DNA of 64,000 bases from Halobacillus locisalis (GTDB lineage: Bacteria > Bacillota > Bacilli > Bacillales > Halobacillaceae): positions 310,001 through 374,000 of the forward strand of contig NZ_JACEFG010000002.1 of assembly GCF_013694105.1 (NCBI RefSeq), written 5' to 3'. Under the pieces are notes generated by a model. That model was not told the origin of the DNA. It made no database searches and was given only the letters and a program-made list of their open reading frames with translations. The number at the start of each line of letters is the position of its first letter. Position 1 is the stretch's first letter. Of this stretch, positions 7,556 through 16,227 are shown piece by piece. The translations under genes and the position numbers were made by a program.

Positions 7556-9460
7556 ATGTTTACATCCAAAAAATATTTGAACAAATCAACTGCATCTAAA
7601 TTAGCTATTTATGCTTTGGTCGTCGGATTATTCTGGATCAAAATGTCTTATATACAAAGCAACATCTTTTCATTAAAAGTAGAGAATGCGAACGAGGCTT
7701 CTATTTTAGCCTTTAACCCTCTAAGTAGTATCTTCCTTATTTTCGGAATAGGTATTCTACTGGCTGGGCGTAAAGGAATGCTCGTTTCCTATATTCTTGG
7801 TTCAGTGCTTTTATATGTGAATGTGCTTTTTTATAGGGAATATAATGACTTCATTACGATCCCGATGTTAAACCAAGTCGCAAACTTGGCTGACTTAGGT
7901 GGTAGTATCGGAACAATCCTTAGTCTTACAGACGCTCTTCTATTTGTAGACGTTCTGATTGCCGCTTTCTTATTATTCTATTTAAACCCCGAACGTCTGA
8001 CTAGGTTCATGCCGAAGCGTCGCGAAGGACTAATCATGGCCGTAATCGCGATTCCATTGTTCGCTGTGAACTTGCAATGGGCAGAAACGGAGCGTACAGA
8101 TTTGCTTGAGCGTACGTTCGACCGTAATATGCTGGTGAAATATATCGGCTTGCTCAACTATCATGTCTACGATGCGGTTCTGCAAGGAAAGACAGAAATG
8201 AAAAAAACGTTAGCTGACAGTAACGAACTTGTCCCTGTCATCAACTACTTAAACGAGGACAAGAAGGCTGACAGCGACAATTTGGAAGGCGTTGCTGAAG
8301 GTAAGAATGTGATTGCGCTCTCATTAGAAAGTACACAAACATTTGTTGTAGATAATACGTTGCACGGTGAGGAACTGACGCCGTACTTCAACGACCTGAA
8401 AGAGGAAGGGATTTATTTCGATAACTTCTATCACCAGGTGAAGCAGGGAAGGACGTCAGACTCTGAGTTTCTATTAGCAAACTCCATGTATCCATTGAAT
8501 CGTGGAGCTGTATTCTTTACGCACTCTGAGAACGAGTATAAAGGGCTGCCAGGGTTGCTTAGCGACAATGGATACTTCACAAACGTCATGCATGCGAACG
8601 ACAAAACGTTCTGGAACCGTAACGTAACCTATGATTCTCTAGGTTATGATGACTTCTTCTCGAAAGAAGACTACACGATTACCCCAGAAAAGTCTTATGG
8701 ATGGGGTTACTTGGATGAGTACTTCTTCTCAGATTCATTAGACAAGATGGAAGAAATGGACAAACCATTTTTCTCTAAATTAATTACACTGACAAACCAC
8801 TATCCTTTCGATCTTCCAGAAGATAAGAAGATGATCGAAGAAGGGGAAACAAACAGTGGTACATTGAACCGTTATTTCCAAACGATTCGATACCAGGATG
8901 AGGCTTTAAAACAGTTTGTTGAGAAATTCAAACAGTCCGAATTCTATGATGATACGATTCTGGTAATCTATGGTGACCATTTCGGAATCTCTGAAAATCA
9001 CCAGAAAGCAATGGGGCAGTATCTAGATAAAGAGATCAATGACTACGAACAATTCCAACTTCAAAGAGTTCCCATGCTGATCTATGGTGAAGGAATTGAA
9101 GGGCAGAAGAACCATACGGTTGGTGGTCAAGTCGACTTGCGCCCGACGATTACGAATTTACTAGGTATTGAAGATCCGAACCCTGTTCAGTTTGGTCATG
9201 ACCTAATGGATCCAGATCGTCGTCAAATGATGATTACGCGTGACGGTGACTTTGCTAACGAAGAATATGTAGGCATTCAAGGTGTTTGCTATGATCGTGA
9301 AACAGGTGAGAAAGTAGAAACGGAAGATGCGTGTACAGAAGGATTTGAAAAGGCTCAGGAAGAGCTTGAAATGTCCGACTCCGTCATCTACGGTGACTTG
9401 TTACGCTATTTAGATGAGACACAAATGATTGAAACAGAAGCCAATCAACAAGAAGAATAA
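7556..9460 (+). CDS. ltaS: Lipoteichoic acid synthase / polyglycerolphosphate polymerase
   Basis: 634 residues. Five N-terminal membrane helices (to about residue 165) are followed by an extracellular sulfatase-type domain. Catalytic features are visible: the metal-binding Glu in ALSLESTQTF, the nucleophilic Thr in GRTSDSEF, and VIYGDHFG with the second metal Asp-His pair. The enzyme transfers glycerol-phosphate from phosphatidylglycerol to the growing lipoteichoic chain outside the membrane. Length and order are normal for the family. ATG at 7556 follows GGAGGTT. The gene is monocistronic with its own terminator. Bacillus genomes usually carry several paralogues, so which one this is cannot be told here. 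Confidence 0.92.
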   Translation: MFTSKKYLNKSTASKLAIYALVVGLFWIKMSYIQSNIFSLKVENANEASILAFNPLSSIFLIFGIGILLAGRKGMLVSYILGSVLLYVNVLFYREYNDFITIPMLNQVANLADLGGSIGTILSLTDALLFVDVLIAAFLLFYLNPERLTRFMPKRREGLIMAVIAIPLFAVNLQWAETERTDLLERTFDRNMLVKYIGLLNYHVYDAVLQGKTEMKKTLADSNELVPVINYLNEDKKADSDNLEGVAEGKNVIALSLESTQTFVVDNTLHGEELTPYFNDLKEEGIYFDNFYHQVKQGRTSDSEFLLANSMYPLNRGAVFFTHSENEYKGLPGLLSDNGYFTNVMHANDKTFWNRNVTYDSLGYDDFFSKEDYTITPEKSYGWGYLDEYFFSDSLDKMEEMDKPFFSKLITLTNHYPFDLPEDKKMIEEGETNSGTLNRYFQTIRYQDEALKQFVEKFKQSEFYDDTILVIYGDHFGISENHQKAMGQYLDKEINDYEQFQLQRVPMLIYGEGIEGQKNHTVGGQVDLRPTITNLLGIEDPNPVQFGHDLMDPDRRQMMITRDGDFANEEYVGIQGVCYDRETGEKVETEDACTEGFEKAQEELEMSDSVIYGDLLRYLDETQMIETEANQQEE

Positions 9461-9464
9461 CAAA

Positions 9465-9503
9465 AAGAAGCTGCCTCCTTAAATTAGGAGGCAGCTTCTT
9501 TAG
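9465..9503 (+). terminator. Rho-independent terminator of ltaS
   Basis: A perfect 15-bp stem AAGAAGCTGCCTCCT / AGGAGGCAGCTTCTT with a 6-nt loop. Short T runs on both sides make it usable also for the convergent gene at 9527. Confidence 0.88.
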
Positions 9504-9526
9504 TGTCTTTCTAAATAGAATACCGC

Positions 9527-10267
9527 TTATTTTAGTACTTTATGAATCGCCTGAGCGACGCCATCTTCTTTGTTGGATCCTGTAACGAAGTTCGCTTCTT
9601 CTTTGACGATGTCTTGAGCGTTACCCATCGCGACTCCTAGACCAGCTTCACGAATCATCGCTATGTCATTCATACTATCTCCAACAGCCATCACATGCTC
9701 CATGGATAAATCCAACCACTCACACACTTTTTTCAATGCTGCGGCTTTGTTGACGCCGGCAGGGTTGATTTCAATGTTGGTTGGGCTGGAGTTCGTTATT
9801 TCTAGGTGTTCATTCGCGTTCAGTTCTTGCAAAATGACGTCTCTTACGTCGTCGTCTTCTATGTCGAAACCGAATTTCAACCAGTCATAATCCTCAACCT
9901 CATTCTCAAAAGGACTAGATGTGTTGTAGAGACCCTGAACGGTCGATGACCAAAAATGCAGTCCGTGCTCTTTTTTCAGCTCCCAAAGTCTACGTACGTG
10001 TTTATGGTCTAGACGGTTCTGGTCGACTAAGTTGAATTCATGGTCGTATATTTCACCACCGTTAATGGTCACGATATAGGAAGAGCGTCCCAAATCTTCA
10101 GCGATGTCACGGCATCTAGATAAAGAGCGTCCCGTACTTAATACAACGTGAACCCCGGCTTCTTTGGCTTGTTTGACGGCCTTTGCATTGGCTTCCGACA
10201 CGTCACCTTCATGACTGACAAGCGTGCCGTCCAAGTCTAATGCGATCAGTTTGATGTTTGCTTCCAT
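9527..10267 (-). CDS. Cof-type HAD-superfamily phosphatase
   Basis: 246 residues. All four HAD motifs are visible: DLDGTL with the nucleophilic Asp near the N-terminus, VLSTGRS, the Lys in NKAAAL, and GDSMND. A C2-type cap domain lies between motifs II and III. Such enzymes dephosphorylate sugar phosphates, nucleotides or flavin nucleotides; the substrate cannot be inferred. The ATG at 10267 is preceded by GAGAGGACGTGAGAGA. The gene is convergent with ltaS and divergent from the DUF302 gene, and is probably monocistronic. Confidence 0.88.
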   Translation of the reverse strand: MEANIKLIALDLDGTLVSHEGDVSEANAKAVKQAKEAGVHVVLSTGRSLSRCRDIAEDLGRSSYIVTINGGEIYDHEFNLVDQNRLDHKHVRRLWELKKEHGLHFWSSTVQGLYNTSSPFENEVEDYDWLKFGFDIEDDDVRDVILQELNANEHLEITNSSPTNIEINPAGVNKAAALKKVCEWLDLSMEHVMAVGDSMNDIAMIREAGLGVAMGNAQDIVKEEANFVTGSNKEDGVAQAIHKVLK

Positions 10268-10516
10268 TCTCTCACGTCCTCTCTTGTGCTCTCTTCATTT
10301 TAATACATGTCGGGGAGAGTTCAAACAAAAGACTATTGGTTACTAAAATCTTTGGTGGTCTTCTTTTATTTGATCGATAGAATCCAAGCTCTATCCTTCG
10401 TTAAGGCAGTTTCCTTGATAGAAGAGTTAGGAAGTTCCTGATACTGAAATATGATGATTATCCTTATACTTAGCGGGGTATAATACAAACGAATCATACT
10501 TTTAAGGAGGATGTTC

Positions 10517-10903
10517 ATGTTTCACTATACCGTTTCTACAGACAAAGGGTTAGAAGAGGCAGTAGAGAGCCTTGTGTCAAGTCTGAAAGAGGAACAATTC
10601 GGGGTACTTTGGAACTTCGATCTCAAAGGAAAACTGAACGAAAAAGGTTTGGAATTTGAACAAGACTTTAGGATTCTAGAAGTATGCAACCCGAAAGAAG
10701 CACAGCGGGTGTTAAATGAGAATACATTGGCGGGCTACTTCTTACCTTGTAAAATGGTTGTTTACGTAGAAGAAGGAACAACGAAAATCGGCATGCCTAA
10801 ACCTTCATCCCTCACGGCCATGGTAGAAGATGAAAACATTCAGGCGATGGCCAGTGATATTGAAACGCGTTTAATTGCTTGTATGGATAAAAGTGTTCAA
10901 TAG
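10517..10903 (+). CDS. DUF302-family protein
   Basis: 128 residues. The fold signature is a YTVSTDKGLEEAVESL start, FRILEVCNPKEAQRVL in the middle, and LPCKMVVYVEEG before the C-terminal strand, as in other DUF302 proteins of about this size. No signal peptide or membrane helix. The function is unknown; some relatives occur near sulfur or metal genes. The start is placed at the second ATG (10517), 6 bases after AAGGAGG, because the ATG at 10511 abuts the ribosome site. Monocistronic. Confidence 0.85.
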   Translation: MFHYTVSTDKGLEEAVESLVSSLKEEQFGVLWNFDLKGKLNEKGLEFEQDFRILEVCNPKEAQRVLNENTLAGYFLPCKMVVYVEEGTTKIGMPKPSSLTAMVEDENIQAMASDIETRLIACMDKSVQ

Positions 10904-10910
10904 ATGAGGA

Positions 10911-10934
10911 AGTCAGGCATTTGCCTGGCTTTTT
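10911..10934 (+). terminator. Rho-independent terminator
   Basis: AGTCAGGCA / TGCCTGGCT stem (one G-T pair) with a TT loop, followed by a T run. It ends the DUF302 transcript. Confidence 0.85.
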
Positions 10935-10961
10935 CTCGCTACATAGGAGCTTTCACAAATC

Positions 10962-11684
10962 CTAATGATAAATCGGGGGTATATCAGAGACTATTTCGTC
11001 TTTCACCGTTACAAACAGTTCACCTGCGTCTGTCACAGCTGCATAAAAAACAGAAGCATCATCATCCACTCCTAATTGCAGTAGTGATTGACGTAACCAT
11101 GCTTCATCCCTATGTAACCGGTGAAGGGAATCATATTCTACTTTTCCATCAAGAATCAAAGGCACTTCATAACCCCTCCCCCTATATACGACACCTGAAT
11201 CTGAACGCGTAACCGGCTCTTTACTGGCCATCTTCTTAACAGACATCATCCCATTTGCTTCAATGATTGCAAGTTCTACATCATCTATGATAAAGATACC
11301 TTTCTCACGTAGCATGCCTATTATATTATCAATGGAATAGTGAATAGTTGAGATGTTTTTCTCGATCATTCTTCCGTTGTAGATGACGATTGTCGGTTCA
11401 AAGGTAAGCCATTTCCCTATCCTTCTGTTCTTTAGTTTCATTCGTATAATCCAACGTTGTAATAAAGCGATGGCAATCATGGCAATAACGGTGTGAACAT
11501 GCTTGATTTCAGGATCCGCAATGTCTGCCCCCACAACTGACCCCAGAACCAGTAGTACTAATAAGTCGAATACAGGCAACTCGCCGACTGACCGCTTGCC
11601 CATGAAAATCGTAATCGCTAAAAGAAGAGGGAGAATCGTGATGATTCTTCCTAGTACCTTCATGATGTCTTCGGTCATCTCCAT
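10962..11684 (-). CDS. DUF421 (YetF-family) membrane protein
   Basis: 240 residues. Three N-terminal helices (about 10-30, 38-56, 64-80) include the family stretch LPVFDLLVLLVLGS, followed by a cytoplasmic alpha/beta domain that begins near EPTIVIYNGRMIEKN. This is the normal YetF/YrbG layout; in B. subtilis such proteins are linked to spore and stress physiology, but no biochemical activity is settled. The start is set at the ATG at 11684 because GAGGTG lies 6 bases upstream; an in-frame GTG at 11693 overlaps that site. It is divergent from the sulfur operon. Confidence 0.85.
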   Translation of the reverse strand: MEMTEDIMKVLGRIITILPLLLAITIFMGKRSVGELPVFDLLVLLVLGSVVGADIADPEIKHVHTVIAMIAIALLQRWIIRMKLKNRRIGKWLTFEPTIVIYNGRMIEKNISTIHYSIDNIIGMLREKGIFIIDDVELAIIEANGMMSVKKMASKEPVTRSDSGVVYRGRGYEVPLILDGKVEYDSLHRLHRDEAWLRQSLLQLGVDDDASVFYAAVTDAGELFVTVKDEIVSDIPPIYH

Positions 11685-11753
11685 TCTAATCACCTCTTAC
11701 ACTTAGTCTTTTCCTTAAATGCGCGCGTTACTAAAAAAAATGAGTTCAGGGTG

Positions 11754-11782
11754 TTGACATTATACCTATAGGGGTATATTAT
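11754..11782 (+). promoter_or_regulatory. Promoter and CstR/CsoR-type operator of the sulfur operon
   Basis: TTGACA (11754-11759) and TATTAT (11777-11782) have an ideal 17-bp spacer. The spacer is filled by ATACCTATAGGGGTAT (11762-11777), a 16-bp near-palindrome of the kind bound by CsoR-family repressors. Binding would block polymerase directly. The repressor gene lies just downstream, so autoregulation is expected. Confidence 0.85.
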
Positions 11783-11841
11783 AAGTCATGTACTGTTCTT
11801 AACGGACAGAAAAAACAACTCCACCAAAGGAGGTCAAAGCG

Positions 11842-12099
11842 ATGGAATACAATGATGCGATGAAGAATCGTGTGAAGCGAATAGAAGGTCAACTTCGAGG
11901 AGTTCTGAAGATGATGGAAGAAGGCAAAGATTGCAAAGACGTCATTACTCAACTTTCAGCATCCCGAAGCGCTATTGATCGCACTGTTGGTCTAGTCGTC
12001 AGCTCCAACCTAGTGGAGTGTATCCAAGACGCAGATGAAGATCAAAGTGCAGAAGAATCCATTAATGAAGCTGTACAATTGCTCGTTAAAAGTAGATAA
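11842..12099 (+). CDS. yrkD: CsoR/CstR-family transcriptional repressor, probably persulfide-sensing
   Basis: 85 residues, all helical. The family start RVKRIEGQLRGVLKMMEEGKDC carries the first Cys, and the second Cys is in SNLVECIQ. In copper-sensing CsoR the second Cys is preceded by a key His (HxxxC). Here the four-residue approach is NLVEC, lacking that His, which fits the CstR persulfide sensor whose two Cys form a di- or trisulfide. The downstream genes are all sulfur-transfer genes, which supports the same conclusion. The ATG at 11842 follows AAAGGAGGTCAAAGCG. The family name and gene symbol follow the equivalent B. subtilis yrk locus. Confidence 0.85.
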   Translation: MEYNDAMKNRVKRIEGQLRGVLKMMEEGKDCKDVITQLSASRSAIDRTVGLVVSSNLVECIQDADEDQSAEESINEAVQLLVKSR

Positions 12100-12138
12100 A
12101 GTAAAACTTCAATAAGATAAAAAATTTTACTTTTTTAT

Positions 12139-12154
12139 ATACCCCAACGCGTAT
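12139..12154 (+). promoter_or_regulatory. Second CstR-operator-like element
   Basis: ATACCCCAACGCGTAT has the same 16-nt frame as the promoter operator (ATACCn...GTAT), less perfect in the right half. It lies between the repressor gene and the DsrE gene, 27 bases before the next start. Confidence 0.5.
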
Positions 12155-12180
12155 ATGTATATAACAAGGAGGAAATAACC

Positions 12181-12660
12181 ATGTCAGAAACAAAAAAGAC
12201 GAATATCATTCTATTTAGTGGGGATTATGATAAGGCGATGGCTGCTTATATCATTGCGAACGGAGCAGCCGCTTACGATCATGAGGTTACTATTTTCCAC
12301 ACATTCTGGGGACTTAATGCTTTGCGAAAAGATGAGCAAGTTACCGTGAAAAAGAACTTCCTAGAGAAAATGTTCGGCAGAATGATGCCACGTGGCGCCG
12401 ATAAGATGGGCATCTCAAAGATGAACTATGCAGGATTCGGCCCTAAGATGATCAAGAATGTCATGAAGAAACACAATGCGATGCCGCTTCCAGACCTTAT
12501 TGATATGGCACAAGAGCAGGATGTTAACTTAGTTGCTTGTACCATGACGATGGATTTATTAGGCTTACAAAAAGATGAATTGCTAGATGAAATTGAATAT
12601 GCCGGAGTTGCCGCATACCTTGGTGACGCAGAAGACGGTAACGTGAACCTATTTATCTAA
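12181..12660 (+). CDS. yrkE: DsrE/DsrF/DrsH-family sulfur carrier protein
   Basis: 159 residues. It opens with NIILFSGDYDKAMAAYIIA and ends with VACTMTMDLLGL. The second segment contains the conserved Cys expected to carry persulfide sulfur in DsrE-like proteins. Cytoplasmic, no membrane helices. The ATG at 12181 follows AAGGAGGAAATAACC. In S. aureus the corresponding DsrE domain is fused within CstA; here it is separate, as in B. subtilis YrkE. It probably accepts sulfane sulfur from the rhodanese or TusA domains encoded next door. Confidence 0.85.
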   Translation: MSETKKTNIILFSGDYDKAMAAYIIANGAAAYDHEVTIFHTFWGLNALRKDEQVTVKKNFLEKMFGRMMPRGADKMGISKMNYAGFGPKMIKNVMKKHNAMPLPDLIDMAQEQDVNLVACTMTMDLLGLQKDELLDEIEYAGVAAYLGDAEDGNVNLFI

Positions 12661-12676
12661 AAGGAGGACTTTTACA

Positions 12677-12973
12677 ATGAAAACGATCGAAGCAAAAGAC
12701 GTTCAAAAGAAACTAGAAAATGGTGAAGATCTAAACATTATTGATGTACGGGAAGACGAAGAAGTAGCTGCGGGTAAAATCCCAGGTGCGAAACACATCC
12801 CATTAGGATCAATTGAAGGACGTACGAATGAACTGGATTCATCTACTTCCTATATCATGGTATGTCGTTCAGGTGGACGAAGCAGTCAGGCAACACAATT
12901 CCTAGAGCAACAAGGATTCGATGTGACCAATATGAATGGTGGCATGATGAGTTGGGAAGGTAAAACCGAGTAA
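12677..12973 (+). CDS. Single-domain rhodanese
   Basis: 98 residues, one rhodanese domain. DVREDEEVAAGKIPGAKHIPLG is the CH2-like region and CRSGGRS the active-site loop, whose Cys carries the persulfide. It transfers sulfane sulfur between low-molecular-weight thiols and protein acceptors. It is separated from the DsrE gene by 16 bases and shares its transcript. B. subtilis uses a similar gene set; this separate rhodanese is an extra copy beside the two fused ones downstream. Confidence 0.92.
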   Translation: MKTIEAKDVQKKLENGEDLNIIDVREDEEVAAGKIPGAKHIPLGSIEGRTNELDSSTSYIMVCRSGGRSSQATQFLEQQGFDVTNMNGGMMSWEGKTE

Positions 12974-12987
12974 TTTTTCAATATCAT

Positions 12988-13003
12988 ATACCCTTATGGG
13001 TTA
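12988..13003 (+). promoter_or_regulatory. Third CstR-operator-like element
   Basis: ATACCCTTATGGGTTA repeats the ATACCC-N4-GGGT pattern with 16-nt length. It ends two bases before the AGGAGG ribosome site of the TusA-rhodanese gene. A bound repressor there would act as a roadblock or on an internal promoter. Confidence 0.6.
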
Positions 13004-13018
13004 TAGGAGGATGAAAGA

Positions 13019-13585
13019 ATGGAAATCAAAACGGATCTTTTGTTAGATGCTAAAGGCCTCGCTTGTCCGATGCCGATTGTCAAAACGAAAAAAACAATCA
13101 AAGACTTAGACGCTGGCCAAGTGTTGGAAGTGCAAGCAACCGATAAAGGCTCAAAGGCCGATCTTGCTGCATGGGCAAAAAGCGCAGGTCACCACTACCT
13201 TGGAACGATTGAAGATGGCGACGTATTGAAGCATTACGTTCGAAAATCCGGAGATGAAGATGCTCAGGAGAAAAAACACCCGAATGTCGTAAGCAATGAA
13301 GACTTACAAGCTGCTCTTGCAGATGAGAACACGCTCGTCGTAGACGTTCGTGAATCAGCGGAGTATGCTTTTGAACACATTCCGAATGCAACATCCATCC
13401 CACTCGGCGATCTGGATGACCGTGCGAAAGAACTTGATGAAAATAAAAACGTCTATGTCGTTTGTCGTACAGGTAACCGTAGTGATATGGCAGCTCAGAA
13501 GCTAACAGAACAAGGGTTCATGAAAGTTTATAACGTTGTACCAGGCATGAGCGAATGGTCTGGCGATACGACAGCAAACCAGTAA
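13019..13585 (+). CDS. yrkF: TusA-rhodanese fusion sulfurtransferase
   Basis: 188 residues. The N-terminal TusA domain has LDAKGLACPMPIVKTKK with the acceptor Cys16. The C-terminal rhodanese domain starts near residue 90 and has the loop CRTGNRSD. The fusion passes persulfide sulfur from one domain to the other. The length matches B. subtilis YrkF (about 185 residues). The TusA half is closely similar to the separate TusA at 14845, so one is probably a duplicate of the other. ATG at 13019; GGAGG 9 bases upstream. Confidence 0.9.
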   Translation: MEIKTDLLLDAKGLACPMPIVKTKKTIKDLDAGQVLEVQATDKGSKADLAAWAKSAGHHYLGTIEDGDVLKHYVRKSGDEDAQEKKHPNVVSNEDLQAALADENTLVVDVRESAEYAFEHIPNATSIPLGDLDDRAKELDENKNVYVVCRTGNRSDMAAQKLTEQGFMKVYNVVPGMSEWSGDTTANQ

Positions 13586-13603
13586 ATTTTTTTACGAAAA
13601 ATA

Positions 13604-13619
13604 ATACCTTGGGGGGTAA
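13604..13619 (+). promoter_or_regulatory. Fourth CstR-operator-like element, overlapping a ribosome site
   Basis: ATACCTTGGGGGGTAA keeps the ATACC...GGGGTA frame over 16 nt and abuts the ATG at 13620. The G run is also the only plausible Shine-Dalgarno sequence for that gene, so repressor binding and translation initiation share the same bases. Confidence 0.55.
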
Positions 13620-14756
13620 ATGAAATTGGCTATTAGAGAAATGACGGCAAAGCAAGTGGCGAAAAAAGTAATGAATAAAGAAGAACTCTTCATTCTTGAT
13701 GTACGCACAGAAGATGCTTTTCAAGACTGGAAAATTGAAAGTGCAAGCTTTGATTACTTGAACATTCCCTACTTCGATCTTCTTGACGGTGTCGAAGAGA
13801 TTTTGGATCAACTACCAGAAGACAAAGATATTCTGGTTGTCTGTGCCAAAGGTGGATCTTCCCAAATGGTCGGTGAAATGCTGGAGGAAGAAGGCCTGAC
13901 AAACATCTATTCCTTCGGTGGAGGAATGAAAGCGTGGAGTGAACACCTGGAACCGATTAAAGTGAATGATTTGAACAATGGTGGCGAATTGTATCAATTC
14001 GTACGTATCGGAAAAGGTTGCCTCTCTTATATGGTCGTATCCGATGGCGAAGCTGCCGTGATTGACGCGACACGTATGACCGATGTGTATGCCGATTTTG
14101 CTAAAGAATTAGGTGTTGATATCAAACACGTCTTTGACACACACCTTCACGCGGACCACATCTCGGGTGGACGTCAATTGGCAGAGTTAACAGGTGGCAC
14201 GTATTGGTTGCCTCCTAAAGACGCAACAGAAGTTACGTTTGAATATGCGAAGCTGGAAGACGGCGAAAATGTGACGGTCGGGAACACGACCATCGATATT
14301 AACGCTTTATATTCTCCAGGTCATACGATCGGATCCACATCATTTGTTGTAGATAATCAATACTTGATGACCGGTGACATCCTGTTCATTGACTCGATCG
14401 GTCGTCCGGACTTAGCTGGTGAGGCAGAAGACTGGGTTATGGACTTGAGAGAGACACTTTATACGCGCTACCAAGAGCTATCAGACGAGTTGATCGTTCT
14501 TCCAGCTCACTTCATGATCATGGATGAGTTGAACGAAGACGGTACCGTGGCAGAAAAACTGGGTGTATTATTCAACCAAAACCACGGACTAAACATCGAA
14601 GACCAAGATGAGTTCAGAAAAATGGTGACAGAAAACTTGCCACCACAACCGAACGCGTACGAAGAAATCCGCGAAACGAATATGGGTAAAATCAACCCGG
14701 ATGATGAAAAACAGCGTGAAATGGAAGTTGGTCCAAACCGCTGTGCCGTCCGCTAA
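13620..14756 (+). CDS. yrkH: Rhodanese-metallo-beta-lactamase fusion, persulfide dioxygenase (CstB/YrkH type)
   Basis: 378 residues. The N-terminal rhodanese domain has the loop CAKGGSS (Cys75). The C-terminal metallo-beta-lactamase domain has [11 protein letters not shown] (His175, His177, Asp179, His180), a later SPGHT His and an LPAHF His, the mononuclear iron set of ETHE1-like persulfide dioxygenases. The enzyme oxidises persulfide sulfur to sulfite or thiosulfate, detoxifying sulfide-derived species. The domain order is rhodanese first, as in B. subtilis YrkH, the reverse of the usual CstB description. The start at 13620 directly follows an operator-like G-rich element. Confidence 0.9.
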   Translation: MKLAIREMTAKQVAKKVMNKEELFILDVRTEDAFQDWKIESASFDYLNIPYFDLLDGVEEILDQLPEDKDILVVCAKGGSSQMVGEMLEEEGLTNIYSFGGGMKAWSEHLEPIKVNDLNNGGELYQFVRIGKGCLSYMVVSDGEAAVIDATRMTDVYADFAKELGVDIKHVFDTHLHADHISGGRQLAELTGGTYWLPPKDATEVTFEYAKLEDGENVTVGNTTIDINALYSPGHTIGSTSFVVDNQYLMTGDILFIDSIGRPDLAGEAEDWVMDLRETLYTRYQELSDELIVLPAHFMIMDELNEDGTVAEKLGVLFNQNHGLNIEDQDEFRKMVTENLPPQPNAYEEIRETNMGKINPDDEKQREMEVGPNRCAVR

Positions 14757-14844
14757 AGTAGCAGCTAGCGAATCGAAGAAGATATAGAAGAATAACCGGG
14801 AGTACAACTCTCAGGAAAGTAAAATTATGTGGAGGTTTTTAATT

Positions 14845-15072
14845 ATGAACGTATCAAAAGTATTAGACGCTAAAGGACTTGCATGCCCAATGCCAATCGT
14901 GAAAACAAAGAAAGCTATTAAAGATGTAGAGTCAGGAGAAGTTCTTGAGATTCATGCAACGGACCAAGGTGCGAAAAGCGACCTTACAGCTTGGGCTAAA
15001 TCAGGTGGTCATGAACTTCTACAACACGAAGAAGACAATGGCGTATTCAAGTTCTGGATCCAAAAGGGCTAA
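14845..15072 (+). CDS. yrkI: TusA-family sulfur carrier protein
   Basis: 75 residues. VLDAKGLACPMPIVKTKK carries the acceptor Cys in the CPxP motif, followed by the two-helix, four-strand TusA pattern ending FKFWIQKG. The start is the ATG at 14845, 9 bases after GGAGG; an in-frame ATG at 14827 precedes that site. The resulting length equals that of B. subtilis YrkI. It shuttles sulfur among the operon's enzymes. Confidence 0.9.
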   Translation: MNVSKVLDAKGLACPMPIVKTKKAIKDVESGEVLEIHATDQGAKSDLTAWAKSGGHELLQHEEDNGVFKFWIQKG

Positions 15073-15160
15073 ACCTTTGATTATTAAGGCAGAGTGAACA
15101 TGACTCTTCACAGAGGGGAACGATCTCACGTTATATTCTGTCTACGAGATACAGATTCAA

Positions 15161-15188
15161 AAGGGAACCTAGAACGGTTCCCTTTTTT
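15161..15188 (+). terminator. Terminator or attenuator before the TauE gene
   Basis: AAGGGAACC / GGTTCCCTT stem with a 6-nt loop and six T. It lies between the TusA and TauE genes, so TauE expression would depend on read-through or its own promoter. Confidence 0.82.
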
Positions 15189-15201
15189 AAGGAGGTAAGA
15201 C

Positions 15202-15981
15202 ATGATGGAATTCGGATTAATTATTACAATCTTCCTTATTGGTTTTGTAGGGTCCTATTTATCAGGCATGTTAGGTATTGGCGGGTCCATCATTAAATAC
15301 CCGATGCTTTTATATATACCCCCATTAGTAGGGTTCACAGCTTTTACCGCTCATGAAGTATCCGGCATAAGTGCCGTTCAAGTGTTCTTCGCGACGATCG
15401 GTGGTGTGTGGGCTTACCGTAAAGGTGGATATTTGAACAAATCGTTGATTCTTTATATGGGTGTCAGTATTCTAATTGGTAGCTTTATCGGTGGTTATGG
15501 CTCAAGGTTCATGTCTGAGAATGGCATCAACATGGTCTATGGTATTCTTGCTCTTATTGCGACTATTATGATGTTCATTCCTAAAAAAGGCTTAGACGAT
15601 CAGGAGTTGGAAAGCGTAACATTTAACAAAGTCTTAGCAGCGTCCCTCGCTCTGATCGTTGGTGTAGGTGCGGGGATTGTAGGAGCGGCAGGTGCCTTCT
15701 TGCTTGTTCCGATCATGCTTGTCGTGTTGAAGATTCCGACAAGGATGACCATTGCTTCTTCGCTTGCCATCACGCTTATTTCTTCTATAGGAGCGACTGT
15801 AGGAAAAGTGACAACAGGCCAAGTGGAATATTTCCCGGCAGCCATCATGGTTGTCGCAAGTCTTATCGCCTCACCGCTTGGAGCTATGGCAGGTAAAAAA
15901 GTGAATACGAAAGTTCTCCAAACTGTACTTGCGTTGCTGATTCTAGCAACAACGATCAAAGTATGGTGGGATTTCTTCTAA
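15202..15981 (+). CDS. yrkJ: TauE/SafE-family sulfur-compound permease
   Basis: 259 residues, eight predicted helices in two related halves. The first contains [16 protein letters not shown] and the second [18 protein letters not shown], the repeated glycine-rich signature of TauE/SafE. Family members move sulfite, sulfoacetate or thiosulfate across the membrane. In this operon export of the sulfite or thiosulfate made by the persulfide dioxygenase is the natural role. GGAGGTAAGAC precedes two adjacent ATG codons (15202 or 15205). Very close in size to B. subtilis YrkJ. Confidence 0.88.
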   Translation: MMEFGLIITIFLIGFVGSYLSGMLGIGGSIIKYPMLLYIPPLVGFTAFTAHEVSGISAVQVFFATIGGVWAYRKGGYLNKSLILYMGVSILIGSFIGGYGSRFMSENGINMVYGILALIATIMMFIPKKGLDDQELESVTFNKVLAASLALIVGVGAGIVGAAGAFLLVPIMLVVLKIPTRMTIASSLAITLISSIGATVGKVTTGQVEYFPAAIMVVASLIASPLGAMAGKKVNTKVLQTVLALLILATTIKVWWDFF

Positions 15982-16055
15982 TGATTCGATAAGAAACGTC
16001 GGATAGGTGAGTGTGTCATCTATCCGGCGTTTTTGTTGTTCATAGGAAAGTGATC

Positions 16056-16227
16056 CGGACACGAGCAGGTAGGATTCAGACAAAGGGCTTAGTGTATCGG
16101 ACATCTGCTAGAGCTATTCGGACAAGGGGTCTCGTATTTCGGACATTTGTCCACGATTCGGACACGGGAAGTGATAAACCAGACAATCCCCCCTGCAATC
16201 CGGACAATTTAAGCTATAAATCGGACA
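16056..16227 (+). repeat. 21-nt phased array of CGGACA words, nine units (array 1)
   Basis: CGGACA or CAGACA begins at 16056, 16077, 16098, 16119, 16140, 16159, 16180, 16201 and 16222: steps of 21, 21, 21, 21, 19, 21, 21, 21. Only about 6-9 bases per unit are conserved (usually T before, A/T/C after); the other dozen bases differ. An open frame across it exists only because 21 is a multiple of three. It fills the gap between the TauE gene and the fatty-acid operon. Arrays of the same kind occur at 52291 and, inverted, at 59728. Confidence 0.85.

Noticed and set aside
15308-15332. Fifth CstR-like site within the TauE gene
   Set aside because: The ATACCC and GGGT parts are too far apart and the position is coding.
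16056-16227. CRISPR array
   Set aside because: Only 6-9 bases are conserved per unit and the step is 21 nt; CRISPR repeats are longer and cas genes are absent.
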